The notes: generated by a model not told the origin, from the letters alone. 64,000 nt of DNA from Arcobacteraceae bacterium (GCA_023229945.1 JALNYH010000008.1:9396-73395); one strand, 5' to 3'. Shown: positions 23,786 to 33,123, counted from the stretch's first letter. Program-made: numbers and translations.

Positions 23786-24369
23786 TTTTTGAGTGCGTTG
23801 TATATATTTTCTGATATATCATCTATATAAAAGGAAAGCTCATTTGGCAAGATTTTCTCACCATTTAAAAACACCATTCCACCGAGATAACCCATAAAAA
23901 GCCCAAAAGCACTAAAAAAATCTTGGTCTCTAAGCTCTCCTGATTTTACACCTTCTTCAAAATATATCATCACTTCTGTGACAAATTCACTAACACACGC
24001 CATCCCTTCACAACCATCTTTGAAAACTTCACGATTAGATAAATAAACTCTCAAAAAATAATCTATCATTTCAGGGCGATTTGATGCAGTTTCAAAATAC
24101 ATCTGTACAATCTTTTTTGTTTTCTCTTTTGTTGTTATTGGTTCTTCATTAATTGCTTGCAATTTACTACCAAGATAGATTGAAATATATTTAATAATCT
24201 CTTTTGCCAACATATCTTTTGATTTAAAATAATTATACATATTCCCAACGCTCATTTTGAGTGCGGATGCGATATCGGGAATAGTTGTAGTATAAAACCC
24301 TTTTAGAGCAAAAAGCTCCAAGGCAGCTTGAATAATCAGCTCTTTTTTTGTTTGTTTTTTGTGTGGCAT
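23782..24369 (-). CDS. TetR/AcrR-family regulator coupled to the cytosolic hydrogenase
   Basis: A 195-residue repressor-type protein. The N-terminal helix-turn-helix is clear (ALELFALKGFYTTTIPDIAS then ALKMSVGNMYNYFKSKDML, residues ~17-55). The C-terminal ligand domain is all-helical and unassigned. The gene overlaps hupS by 4 bp and follows a UbiA-type gene by 4 bp, so regulator and hydrogenase are made together. A TetR-type palindrome lies in the hydA leader 5.7 kb away. A role in controlling hydABCDE is inferred from this pairing and is not shown. An alternative is control of its own operon through another ligand. Confidence 0.9.
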   Translation of the reverse strand: MPHKKQTKKELIIQAALELFALKGFYTTTIPDIASALKMSVGNMYNYFKSKDMLAKEIIKYISIYLGSKLQAINEEPITTKEKTKKIVQMYFETASNRPEMIDYFLRVYLSNREVFKDGCEGMACVSEFVTEVMIYFEEGVKSGELRDQDFFSAFGLFMGYLGGMVFLNGEKILPNELSFYIDDISENIYNALKK

Positions 24370-24373
24370 CTTA

Positions 24374-25234
24374 TTATCCTATAACAATATCTAATACAAT
24401 AAAAACAAAAAATATAATTCCCAAATACCCATTTACTGTAAAAAAAGCACGGTCAATTTTGCGAAAATCTTTATTCACAAGATAGTGTTCATAGATAAGC
24501 ATCAATGCACCAAATACAACGGCTATATATGCAAGAATTCCCAAATTTGCCTCTATTACAAATAAAAGCCAAAAAACAATAGTCAATAAATGAAATATTT
24601 TTGATATCAAAAATGTATTTTTTGCACCAAATTTTGAAGGAATTGAATGAAGTCCTAGCTTTTTGTCCACCTCAATATCTTGCAAAGAATAAAGCAAGTC
24701 AAACCCAGCTACCCAAAACATCACACCAATACTTAGATAAACAGTCCATAAATATATAGTCTCGCTCACAGCTACTACACCAGCAAGAGGTGCTAAAGCC
24801 AAAGAAACACCCAAAATAATATGTGCCAAAAAGCTAAATCGTTTGAAATAAGAGTAACTTCCTATTATGAGTAATATAGGAATACTTAGAATTAAAGCTA
24901 GATTATTTACAAAATAAGCCACAATTATAAAAATAAGTGCATTCAAAATAGTAAATGCAAGTATGTGTTCTGCTTTTACTCTGCCATCAACGCTAGGTCT
25001 ATTGATAGTTCTAGGATTTAGTGCATCTATATCACGGTCTAAATATCTATTGAGTCCCATAGCAAAATTTCTGGCACTCAAAGCCGCCAAAAGTCCAAGG
25101 AATAATAATCCCCACCCAAACCATCCATTAGACGCTACCACCATAGCAATAAAAATAAACGGCAATGAAAATATAGAATGGCTAAATGCCACTAGTTCAT
25201 TAAAGTCTTTTAATTTTTTAATAATTGATTCCAT
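24374..25234 (-). CDS. mqnP: UbiA-family prenyltransferase (MqnP-like, menaquinone synthesis)
   Basis: A 286-residue integral membrane protein with about eight helices and both Asp-rich motifs of UbiA enzymes: NRYLDRDID (N62, D66, D70) and YSLQDIEVD (Y182, D186, D190), which bind Mg-prenyl diphosphate. In bacteria using the futalosine route, this enzyme prenylates the dihydroxynaphthoate precursor of menaquinone. mqnE in this window shows the route is used here. The gene is 4 bp from tetR and may be first in the operon with the cytosolic hydrogenase. Confidence 0.85.
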   Translation of the reverse strand: MESIIKKLKDFNELVAFSHSIFSLPFIFIAMVVASNGWFGWGLLFLGLLAALSARNFAMGLNRYLDRDIDALNPRTINRPSVDGRVKAEHILAFTILNALIFIIVAYFVNNLALILSIPILLIIGSYSYFKRFSFLAHIILGVSLALAPLAGVVAVSETIYLWTVYLSIGVMFWVAGFDLLYSLQDIEVDKKLGLHSIPSKFGAKNTFLISKIFHLLTIVFWLLFVIEANLGILAYIAVVFGALMLIYEHYLVNKDFRKIDRAFFTVNGYLGIIFFVFIVLDIVIG

Positions 25235-25334
25235 GAGGTTATTTTATCTAAAAGTTGCTTATAACGATAATTAATCATTATGAAAGCTTTGCTTATACAA
25301 GAATTGGCAGTGAATTGATGATTTGATACCTGTG

Positions 25335-25359
25335 AGGGAGAAGTCTAACTATCCTCCCT
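25335..25359 (-). terminator. Hairpin after ilvD, possible terminator
   Basis: AGGGAG and CTCCCT form a 6-bp G/C-rich stem just downstream of ilvD on the minus strand. No strong T-tract follows. Confidence 0.3.
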
Positions 25360-25373
25360 ATTTGGTATTTATA

Positions 25374-27065
25374 TTAATATAAATCAGTTTTTAATACTGC
25401 TCCACTACTTGCATTTGTTACTAAACTTCTGTATTGTCCTAACCATTTTGATTTTAATGGTTTTTTCAAAGGTGTAAATTCAGCTCTTCTTGAAGCAATC
25501 TCTTCATCACTAATATTTACTTGTAAAATATATTGATCCACATCTATATGTATCTCATCACCATCTTTAAGTAATCCTATCATACCACCTTCTGCAGCTT
25601 CAGGGGAAACATGCCCAATACTAGCTCCTCTAGTAGCTCCACTAAATCTACCATCAGTAATAAGTGCTACTTTATCGCCTAGTCCCATACCCATAATAAG
25701 TGCAGTAGGAGCTAGCATCTCTTGCATACCAGGACCGCCTCTTGGACCTTCATATCTGATTACTACTACATTACCAGCTTTTACTTTACCGCTTGTAATA
25801 CCCAGTATTGCCTCAGGTTGCCCATCAAAACAAACAGCAGTACCAGTAAACACACGGCTACCTGTAATACCAGCAGTTTTGATAACAGCCCCTTGCTCTG
25901 CTAAATTACCATAAAGTATAGCAAGACCTCCAACAGCTGAATAAGGGTTGTCAATAGTATGAATGATGTTTGTATCTTTGATATAAGCATCTTTCATTTT
26001 TTCATAAACACTCTCACCGCTAATTGTAAGGTTATCAAGAAGTATATCATCCCCTCTTTTGCTCATCTCTTTCATTACAGCATTTACTCCACCTGCACGG
26101 TTGATATCTTCCATATGAACAGTACTTAAACTTGGAGATATTTTTGCTATATGAGATACTTTTTTGCTTATTGCATTGATATCACTTAGCTCAAATTTCA
26201 CATCAGCCTCTTTTGCGATAGCTAACATATGTAAAACTGTATTTGAGCTTCCACCCATTGCCATATCTACAGCAAAAGCATTTCTTACAGCATTTTCATT
26301 TAAAATATTTCTTAATTTGAATTTTTGAGTTAGTTCTTTGCTTTTTGCTATCTCGCATATTCTTCTAGCTGCTTTTCTATATAGTTCTTCTCGCTCTGGT
26401 GTAAGAGCCAAAATAGTACCATTTCCTGGTAATGCTATCCCCATAGCTTCCATCAAAGTATTCATAGAGTTTGCCGTAAACATACCGCTACAGCTTCCAC
26501 CACTTGGACATGCGTTACACTCTATATCTTTAAGCTCATCTTCACTTATTTGTCCAGCTTCAAACTGACCAACAGCTTCAAATGCAGTAGCTAAGTCTAT
26601 AGGAGTACCATCTTTTTTATATCCTTTTGCCATAGGTCCACCACTTACGAAAATAGTAGGAACATCCACTCTTAATGCACCCATTATCATCCCAGGAACT
26701 ATCTTATCACAGTTTGGAATAGCTATCATTGCATCAAGTTTGTGTGCATTCATCACAGTTTCTATAGAGTTTGCTATGATTTCTCTTGAAGGAAGAGAAA
26801 AAAGCATACCATCATGCCCCATTGCAATACCATCATCTACACCTATTGTATTGAACTCAAAAGGTACACATCCAGCTTTTCTTATCTCATCTTTTATAAT
26901 ATCGCTTACTTTATCCAAGAAAAAATGCCCTGGGATTATCTCTATAAAAGAGTTTGCCACACCGATAAATGGTTTTGCAAAGTCTTCGTCTTTAAGACCA
27001 GTAGCTCTAAACAAACTTCTATGTGGGGCTCTTTGATGCCCTATTTTTACTTCATCACTTCTCAT
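25374..27065 (-). CDS. ilvD: Dihydroxy-acid dehydratase
   Basis: A 563-residue enzyme that dehydrates 2,3-dihydroxy-isovalerate and -methylvalerate in valine, leucine and isoleucine synthesis. Family signatures: IAIPNCDKIVPGM (cluster Cys119), ECNACPSGGSCSGMFTANSM (Cys192 as second cluster ligand) and the C-terminal GRFSGATRGASIGHVSPEA. The place of the third cysteine seen in [2Fe-2S] plant-type enzymes holds GHFFL here, so this looks like the E. coli-type [4Fe-4S] enzyme. It is monocistronic, with a minus-strand TATAAT at 27109-27104. Confidence 0.96.
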   Translation of the reverse strand: MRSDEVKIGHQRAPHRSLFRATGLKDEDFAKPFIGVANSFIEIIPGHFFLDKVSDIIKDEIRKAGCVPFEFNTIGVDDGIAMGHDGMLFSLPSREIIANSIETVMNAHKLDAMIAIPNCDKIVPGMIMGALRVDVPTIFVSGGPMAKGYKKDGTPIDLATAFEAVGQFEAGQISEDELKDIECNACPSGGSCSGMFTANSMNTLMEAMGIALPGNGTILALTPEREELYRKAARRICEIAKSKELTQKFKLRNILNENAVRNAFAVDMAMGGSSNTVLHMLAIAKEADVKFELSDINAISKKVSHIAKISPSLSTVHMEDINRAGGVNAVMKEMSKRGDDILLDNLTISGESVYEKMKDAYIKDTNIIHTIDNPYSAVGGLAILYGNLAEQGAVIKTAGITGSRVFTGTAVCFDGQPEAILGITSGKVKAGNVVVIRYEGPRGGPGMQEMLAPTALIMGMGLGDKVALITDGRFSGATRGASIGHVSPEAAEGGMIGLLKDGDEIHIDVDQYILQVNISDEEIASRRAEFTPLKKPLKSKWLGQYRSLVTNASSGAVLKTDLY

Positions 27066-27167
27066 ATATTACCTTTATATTTCGTTTGAAAAATTTTGCC
27101 TATATTATACCAAACTACTGATAAAAAGTTAATTTTATAAAAATTTTGCAAATTGTTCAAAAACCCC

Positions 27168-27196
27168 TTTACAATTGATTTTTTTTTTGATATAAT
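27168..27196 (+). promoter_or_regulatory. Promoter of the tRNA cluster
   Basis: TTTACA (27168-27173), then a 17-bp spacer, then TATAAT (27191-27196). The first tRNA begins 40 bp downstream of the -10. Confidence 0.65.
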
Positions 27197-27235
27197 TCCA
27201 GTCCAAATTTAATAAAGCATATTTTTTAAGTTTAT

Positions 27236-27310
27236 GCGGGCGTAGCTCAGTGGTAGAGCACAACCTTGCCAAGGTTGGGGTCGCGAGTTCGAATCTCGTC
27301 GCCCGCTCCA
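27236..27310 (+). tRNA. tRNA-Gly (anticodon GCC)
   Basis: A cloverleaf can be drawn. The acceptor arms are GCGGGCG and CGCCCGC, the anticodon loop reads TTGCCAA with anticodon GCC, the T arm has GTTCGAATC, and CCA is encoded. It is first of four tRNA genes in a row. Confidence 0.96.
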
Positions 27311-27333
27311 GAAATTTATGCTTTTTAATATTT

Positions 27334-27420
27334 GCGAGTGTGGCGGAATAGGTAGACGCGCGGGACTTAAAATCCCGTTCCGGTTTCGGAGTGTGAGTTC
27401 GATTCTCACCATTCGCACCA
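27334..27420 (+). tRNA. tRNA-Leu (anticodon TAA)
   Basis: An 87-nt class II tRNA. The acceptor arms are GCGAGTG and CATTCGC, the anticodon stem CGGGA/TCCCG has the loop CTTAAAA, there is a long variable arm, the T loop is GTTCGATTC, and CCA is encoded. Confidence 0.95.
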
Positions 27421-27449
27421 TAATTTGGTGCTAATAAAACTTTATAAAC

Positions 27450-27523
27450 GGCGACATCGCCAAGTGGTAAGGCCGGAGCCTGCAAAGCTTCTATCCCCGG
27501 TTCGAATCCGGGTGTCGCCTCCA
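27450..27523 (+). tRNA. tRNA-Cys (anticodon GCA)
   Basis: Acceptor arms are GGCGACA and TGTCGCC, the anticodon loop has GCA (CCTGCAAAG), the T arm is GGTTCGAATCC, the discriminator is T, and CCA is encoded. Confidence 0.95.
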
Positions 27524-27555
27524 ATTTGGCATGTTAGTCCATCTTATTTTTATGT

Positions 27556-27643
27556 AGAGGGTTGGCTGAGTGGTCGAAAGCACCGGTCTTGAAAACCGGC
27601 GACTGTAACAGGTCCAAGAGTTCGAATCTCTTACCCTCTGCCA
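27556..27643 (+). tRNA. tRNA-Ser (anticodon TGA)
   Basis: An 88-nt class II tRNA. The acceptor arms are AGAGGGT and ACCCTCT, the anticodon stem CCGGT/ACCGG has the loop CTTGAAA, the variable arm is long, the discriminator is G, and CCA is encoded. Confidence 0.95.
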
Positions 27644-27681
27644 TAAACTTTTACAAAACAATCATAAATCAACAATCAAAT

Positions 27682-29280
27682 CTACTTAACGACTTTAATC
27701 GGAATTTCAATCATAAAACAAGCTCCAAATCCGTCGTCATCTTCAATATTTGATACACTCAATATACCATTGAAATGATTTTTTATAATCTGAGTACTCA
27801 TATATAGCCCAAGTCCTGTGCCTTGAGATTTATGCTTGGTAGTGAAATACGGGTCAAATACTTTTTCCATGTACTCTTTTGGAATACCTCCAGCATTGTC
27901 TTTGATAGTTATTTTGATATTTTTCTTTTCTTTATACATCATCAAAGTTACTTTTTTATCCACTATTTGGTTTTGGATAAGTGCATCTTTTGCATTTGAT
28001 AAAATATTCAATAAAACCTGTGCTAGTAAATTCTCACTTCCAAAATATTCTATACTATCATCTAGCTTTGTATCTAATACTATAAAATGGTTATTATATG
28101 ATGCTTTAATAATTCCCAAAGTATTATTGATTGTTTGAGCAACCATAAATTCTTTTTCTGGTTGGTCTTTTTGAAAGAAATTCCTAAAATTTTCAATTGT
28201 ATTTGTCAAAAACTGTGCATTTTTCATAACACTATCATTAGTTTCTTTTATATCATTTGGCTCTAATATGCCAAATTCTTCTTTCAAAGAAAGAGCACTC
28301 ACAGAAGTAGTGATAGCACTTAATGGTTGACGCCATTGATGTGCAATATTTCCTATCATTTCTCCAAGAGCAGCAAGTCTTGATTGTTGTTGCAAGAAAG
28401 TATCTTTTTCTCTATTTTTTTCAACTTCTTGTGCTACTTTTTGCTCAAGGTTTTCATTTAATAAATTTAATTCTTTTGTTCTTTCTTTCACTATTTTTTC
28501 AAGATTTTCATTAAGATCAATTATTGCTTGTTCATTTCTCTCTTTTGCTTCAATCATACTATTAAATTCTTTGGATAATAGCTGTATCTCTTTTACTACA
28601 TTTTCATCTGCTTTAATATTTTTTTCACCATTTTTAATTTTTTTTGTTACATCAATTAAATTATATAAATTTCTAGTAAGTGTATTAGCACTAATATAAG
28701 CAAACAAAATAGAAAAAATAATAGCTATTAAAGTAAAGATGAAAAACTCATTTTTGATTACCTCAAGTGAATTAATCCAGTAATTATTATCAAGTCTGTT
28801 TCTTACATAGCCAAGTAATTGGTCTTTGTACAAAATAGGTGAAGCAACTTCGATAAAATGATTCTCTGTACTTGAATACAATTTGATAATCTCAAATTTT
28901 TTTGTCAAACTTTTGATATGGGCTACACTTATATCATCTACCAAATACTGCCCTACTTTGGATTTATCAGAATGTGCTAAAACCTTTCCTTTAAGATCAA
29001 CTACCATAACTGATAATTCATCATTATACAAAGCAACAGAATCCACAACTTCTTGCAATCCTATATAATCATTTGCCATAACCCATACAGAGCTATTATT
29101 TGCCAACAAATTTGTACGATTTTTTGCTTGATTGATACTTGCTTCATTTAAAAAGTTTTTTTGTTTATACAATATATGAAAAGAGATAAATATAAACATA
29201 AGAAGTATCAAAAAAGTTATACCAAATATCAATTGCCTTTTAATACTATAATTCCAAAAGTCTAAAATATTATTTATCAT
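27682..29280 (-). CDS. Membrane sensor histidine kinase coupled to a PhnD-like lipoprotein
   Basis: A 532-residue kinase. Order: transmembrane helix (~18-38), extracytoplasmic region with a single-Cache look (to ~170), second helix (~175-200), HAMP (~200-250), coiled coil, then the phospho-acceptor box SRLAALGEMIGNIAHQWRQP (His near 318). The ATPase domain has NILSNAKDAL, DNAGGIP and GTGLGLYMS. Its start overlaps the end of the phosphonate-type binding protein gene by 4 bp, so the lipoprotein probably delivers a ligand signal to the kinase. No response regulator is adjacent, so its partner is elsewhere. Confidence 0.92.
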   Translation of the reverse strand: MINNILDFWNYSIKRQLIFGITFLILLMFIFISFHILYKQKNFLNEASINQAKNRTNLLANNSSVWVMANDYIGLQEVVDSVALYNDELSVMVVDLKGKVLAHSDKSKVGQYLVDDISVAHIKSLTKKFEIIKLYSSTENHFIEVASPILYKDQLLGYVRNRLDNNYWINSLEVIKNEFFIFTLIAIIFSILFAYISANTLTRNLYNLIDVTKKIKNGEKNIKADENVVKEIQLLSKEFNSMIEAKERNEQAIIDLNENLEKIVKERTKELNLLNENLEQKVAQEVEKNREKDTFLQQQSRLAALGEMIGNIAHQWRQPLSAITTSVSALSLKEEFGILEPNDIKETNDSVMKNAQFLTNTIENFRNFFQKDQPEKEFMVAQTINNTLGIIKASYNNHFIVLDTKLDDSIEYFGSENLLAQVLLNILSNAKDALIQNQIVDKKVTLMMYKEKKNIKITIKDNAGGIPKEYMEKVFDPYFTTKHKSQGTGLGLYMSTQIIKNHFNGILSVSNIEDDDGFGACFMIEIPIKVVK

Positions 29281-30197
29281 TGGTTCAACCTAATAGGGCG
29301 TATCTCTTTTTCAAAATTTTCTAAAAAAAGTCTTACTAAATCATAAGTACTGTCATCTGCTTTTTCAAACTTACTTAATTCCATAGGTTTTAATATCTCT
29401 TTCCCTTCTTTTGTTTTGTGTAAATCAAACATTAAAGAAGCTACTTGTGATATCAAAACAGGGTCAATATCTTTTCTTGCAACTAGCCCATTGTTTGGCA
29501 AATAACTTGTTTCCCATTTTATTTCCACTTCCTGAGCTACTTCTGGTCTTTCTTTTATGAAAGCTATCCAAGGTGGAGGCCAAGTTGCAGCTGCATCTGA
29601 TTCTTTCAAAAAAACATTCATAATTGATGATTCTTGAGAACCAACATATAAATTTTTGATATCTCTATTTATATCTATACCATTATCATGCAAAAATTGT
29701 TGAGGCATCATTGTTGCAGCTAATGCAGTAGGTGCTGGATAACTTACACTTTTGCCTTTGAGATCTGAAATTTCTTTGATATTTGAATCTTTTCTTACAA
29801 GAATAATACCTTTGAAATTATGATCATCCCCCATTTTACCAAATATTACATAACCATGTTTAGTTGATTGTACTGTTTGATAGGGATTTGGTAAAGAAAA
29901 ATCAAAATGTCCAGAAAACAGTTTTTTGTCATACTCATTATAGTTTGTTGATGCTTCTAGAGTAATAGTTACACCTTTTAAATTAGCATTTAGATAATCA
30001 ACCAAAGGCTGATATACTTCAAAAAGTCTTTTTGGGTTATGTAATGGATGTATTCCAAATATATAAGTTTTTTTTTCTATGATGGAAATTGTTGAGTATT
30101 GCGGTTCATAATTTTTTTCATCACCCTTATCACATCCATTAAATGTAATCAAAATTAGAAATAATAAAATCAAACTATGTGTAAAGTGTTTTGTCAT
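29277..30197 (-). CDS. PhnD-like phosphate/phosphonate binding lipoprotein
   Basis: A 306-residue protein with a lipoprotein signal (lipobox ending at C22, LITFNGC) and the PhnD-type binding fold: FGIHPLHNPKRLFEVYQPLV, later FSLPNPYQTVQ, GKSVSYPAPTALAAT and DAAATWPPPW. PhnD proteins normally feed an ABC importer of phosphonate or phosphite. Here no permease or ATPase is present, and a sensor kinase follows with a 4-bp overlap. A role as the periplasmic sensor arm of that kinase is the likely inference. The ligand is unknown; related stand-alone proteins sense various oxyanions. Confidence 0.88.
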   Translation of the reverse strand: MTKHFTHSLILLFLILITFNGCDKGDEKNYEPQYSTISIIEKKTYIFGIHPLHNPKRLFEVYQPLVDYLNANLKGVTITLEASTNYNEYDKKLFSGHFDFSLPNPYQTVQSTKHGYVIFGKMGDDHNFKGIILVRKDSNIKEISDLKGKSVSYPAPTALAATMMPQQFLHDNGIDINRDIKNLYVGSQESSIMNVFLKESDAAATWPPPWIAFIKERPEVAQEVEIKWETSYLPNNGLVARKDIDPVLISQVASLMFDLHKTKEGKEILKPMELSKFEKADDSTYDLVRLFLENFEKEIRPIRLNQ

Positions 30198-30361
30198 GCT
30201 TAAAACTTATAATAAAATATCATAATTATAGCATAAATAAAATAAAACTTAATAAGTAAAAATAATACTACTTTTATAGTTTGATACAATAAAACTTATC
30301 AAAAATTTTTTTATAAGCTTATATTCGCTATTGTTTTAAGTATTATCAACAAGGAATCAAA

Positions 30362-30745
30362 ATGTCAAATGATTTTGCAAAACTTATTCTTAGACTTGGT
30401 GTTGGTGTATTGATGCTATTTCACGGTGTTCACAAAATCATCAATGGAATAGATGGAATCAAAAATATAACCATAAATGCTGGATTACCTGAGTTTGTAG
30501 CTTATGGCGTATACATAGGTGAGGTTGTGATGCCTATACTTATAATTCTCGGTATTTATGCAAGAATTGCATCTTTGGTTGTTTCTTTTAATATGGCAAT
30601 TGCTATATTTTTAGCTTATGGAAGTTCTTTATTAGCTCTTGGCAAGACAGGGGCTCCTGTGTATGAGCTTGCATTATTGTATCTTATTATGTCACTAGTG
30701 ATTTTCCTACAAGGTAGTGGGAAATATGCTATAAATGACAAATAA
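30362..30745 (+). CDS. DoxX-family membrane protein
   Basis: A 127-residue protein with four predicted membrane helices. The DoxX pattern is clear at the N-terminus (LILRLGVGVLMLFHGVHKII) and in GLPEFVAYGVYIGEVVMPIL. Members are small inner-membrane proteins often tied to thiol or oxidative-stress handling or to quinone-linked sulfur oxidation; the role of this one is not defined. It has its own promoter region and is divergent from the PhnD/kinase operon. Confidence 0.85.
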   Translation: MSNDFAKLILRLGVGVLMLFHGVHKIINGIDGIKNITINAGLPEFVAYGVYIGEVVMPILIILGIYARIASLVVSFNMAIAIFLAYGSSLLALGKTGAPVYELALLYLIMSLVIFLQGSGKYAINDK

Positions 30746-30797
30746 CATATCATAAACCAGCATTTAGAAATTTATAGTAAAATAGGATGATGAGTCA

Positions 30798-33044
30798 TTA
30801 TCTTTCAACTTGAAACTTTAGTTTAAAATCATCAAAGTCTGTTTTGCTTTCTATATGGTATTCTTGGTAATCAAAGCTTATTATATTTTTATAATCCATC
30901 AAAGAAAGATTGATATTATCCATACTAAATATGATATGTTTATCAGATAATATCAAGAAATCATCACCTTCAAATCTAAATATCTTACAATCTTTAAAAT
31001 AGCTTTGCAATTCATTAGATACTAGTTTGAGTAATTCATTACTTTTATCCCAACCATATTCTTTATTGAAATCAACAAAGTGTTTTGTTTTGATTATATA
31101 TGCAAAAAAGTTTTGTTTCCCTTCATTTAAGACAAGTTGTAAATAAGCTTCATTATAAAGTCCAGTAAGATTGTCGTTGAAAAAATATGAAAATCTTTGT
31201 TGTTCTAGTTCACTTTGTGGCATCTGTGTAGTTTGATGAATAGAAATATTTTTGAGACATTTACTTGCTACTTTGACCACATCAGGATGAAATTGTGTAC
31301 CACTATTTTTATTTAGTTCTTCTATGGCATCTTCTACATTCATACGACCTTTATATATTCTATTTGTTGTCATTGCATCAAATGCATCGGCTACTACCAA
31401 AATATGTGCTTCTATAGGTATTTCATCACCTTTTAATCCATAAGGATATCCAGTTCCATCATAGTGTTCATGATGATATTTCATAATTTCAGCAAGTTCG
31501 CTATACATCTTGACTTTTGAAAGCATTTTATACCCAGCAGACACATGATTTTGAATAAGTTTATATTCTAGCTTACTTAATCTACCAGGTTTTAGTAAAA
31601 TTGTATCAGGTGTAGCAATTTTTCCAATATCGTGTAAAATAGCTGATTTTTCTATTTTTTTAATAGTATGTTCATCTATATGTAGCTCTTGTGCAATCAA
31701 CCTTGAATATTTAGCAACCCTTAGCGTATGTCCAGCTGTATAAGCATCTCTTTGTTCTATCATATCTACAAATGCTAGTATAGTTTCTTCGTAATTTGTT
31801 ATTTGTTCTTTTTGTAGATGTTCTGTGAGTTTTCTTTGTTTATATGCGCTAAGAGCCATTTTAATATCTTGTACAACAGTATCAAGTATGCTTATTTCTT
31901 CATTATCAAAACCTCCATCTCTATCTGTAAAAATAGTAATCAAATCAAATCCATGACGATTTTCTCTATCAAGAAGTGGCAATGTAATTGAAGCTTTTAG
32001 GTCATAATCATTTCTTCTATGATGCAGATTGTGTGAAAATAAGTTAATCTTATCATCAATACTCCAATGTTTATTTTCAATAGCATTTGCTATAGATATA
32101 GATATTTCCATAGATTTAATAGTACTAATACTATAATATTCTTCGTTGAAGTAGCCATATAAATCTCCATAATTATATTTTATATGGTAAGTCTCTCCAT
32201 CAAAATGTGCAAAAATTATCATTTTATAACTTGAATGATGTTGTAATTTTTTCAAACTGGTTTTTATAATAGAACTTATAGAATATGTCTCAATGAGAGA
32301 TTGATTTAGTTCACTTATTGTCTCTAATAAGCTTTTTAGATAGTGTTCTTTATCATAAAGTTTATTTATTTCATTTGTTCTTTCTATTACTTTTAGTTCA
32401 AGGCTATTATTTAGATTTTCTATTTCTTCTTTTTTGTCATACATTTTTTTGATAAGGTATAGTAAACTTGAAAGTGTTATAACAAAAAATCCAAATACCA
32501 TCATATAAAAAGTAGAATATTGAGAGTTTATCGTAGAAATAGCATTCTTATAATTAACTGTAGGTATAGTAATTTCTATGCCACCTCTCAAATCTCCTAT
32601 TTTAAAGTCATTATGACATTCAATACAATTTTGAGTAGTTCTCAATGCACCTATAAATTGTAAATCACCATTATCAAATTTATAATATACATTATCTGAA
32701 GAATTATTTTTAAAAAACTCCAATCCTTCTTTTGAAAAACCAATCGCCAAATTTTCCTGATTTTTAGGTTTTAGACTGTAGATATTAAAAAAATATTCAT
32801 TGTCGTGTATTTGTGTATAATTGTTTTGGAAAATCCCTCCAAATTTATTATGCCAAATTTCTAGTTCTTTAATATTTTTATAGTGAGCTGAAGCTTCTTG
32901 TATAACAAGTTGTCTAGATTGTAATATTTGACTGTGTTTTGATTGACTTATAATAAAAAGTACTATAAATAAACCCAAAAAACTCAAGCTTGACAATATG
33001 ATAAAAACACTCTTTTTATTCTTTATATTCATTTTATTTTCCAC
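30798..33044 (-). CDS. c-type-heme/GAF sensor with HD-GYP domain and degenerate GGDEF domain
   Basis: A 748-residue signalling protein. An N-terminal helix is followed by a periplasmic DUF3365-like region with one heme c motif (CIECH, ~141-145) next to DLRGGIEI, then a second helix (~180-200), coiled coil and GAF-like domain (~240-400). The HD-GYP phosphodiesterase domain has AYTAGHTLRVAKYS, HDIGKIATPD (~468), HHEHYDGTGYPYGLKGDEIP and ADAFDAMTTNRIYKGRM. The C-terminus (~620-740) is GGDEF-like, but the signature reads EGDDF, so cyclase activity is doubtful. It probably degrades cyclic-di-GMP in response to redox state or a gas bound at the heme. Confidence 0.9.
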   Translation of the reverse strand: MENKMNIKNKKSVFIILSSLSFLGLFIVLFIISQSKHSQILQSRQLVIQEASAHYKNIKELEIWHNKFGGIFQNNYTQIHDNEYFFNIYSLKPKNQENLAIGFSKEGLEFFKNNSSDNVYYKFDNGDLQFIGALRTTQNCIECHNDFKIGDLRGGIEITIPTVNYKNAISTINSQYSTFYMMVFGFFVITLSSLLYLIKKMYDKKEEIENLNNSLELKVIERTNEINKLYDKEHYLKSLLETISELNQSLIETYSISSIIKTSLKKLQHHSSYKMIIFAHFDGETYHIKYNYGDLYGYFNEEYYSISTIKSMEISISIANAIENKHWSIDDKINLFSHNLHHRRNDYDLKASITLPLLDRENRHGFDLITIFTDRDGGFDNEEISILDTVVQDIKMALSAYKQRKLTEHLQKEQITNYEETILAFVDMIEQRDAYTAGHTLRVAKYSRLIAQELHIDEHTIKKIEKSAILHDIGKIATPDTILLKPGRLSKLEYKLIQNHVSAGYKMLSKVKMYSELAEIMKYHHEHYDGTGYPYGLKGDEIPIEAHILVVADAFDAMTTNRIYKGRMNVEDAIEELNKNSGTQFHPDVVKVASKCLKNISIHQTTQMPQSELEQQRFSYFFNDNLTGLYNEAYLQLVLNEGKQNFFAYIIKTKHFVDFNKEYGWDKSNELLKLVSNELQSYFKDCKIFRFEGDDFLILSDKHIIFSMDNINLSLMDYKNIISFDYQEYHIESKTDFDDFKLKFQVER

Positions 33045-33123
33045 ATTAAATAAAGTTAATCGTTTTAATTATACTCAATATGTACTCTTGTGTCAATATA
33101 GAATACGGTAAAAATCCATAGTT

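Noticed and set aside
25260..25290. Fur box upstream of the prenyltransferase/tetR/hupSL operon (ATAATTAATCATTAT)
   Set aside because: Only about half of the 19 consensus positions match; common by chance in AT-rich DNA.
27135..27524. Minus-strand frames reading like short proteins (EPGIEALQAPAL and similar)
   Set aside because: They are the reverse complements of the tRNA genes. Such frames are a well-known artefact and no codon signal supports them.
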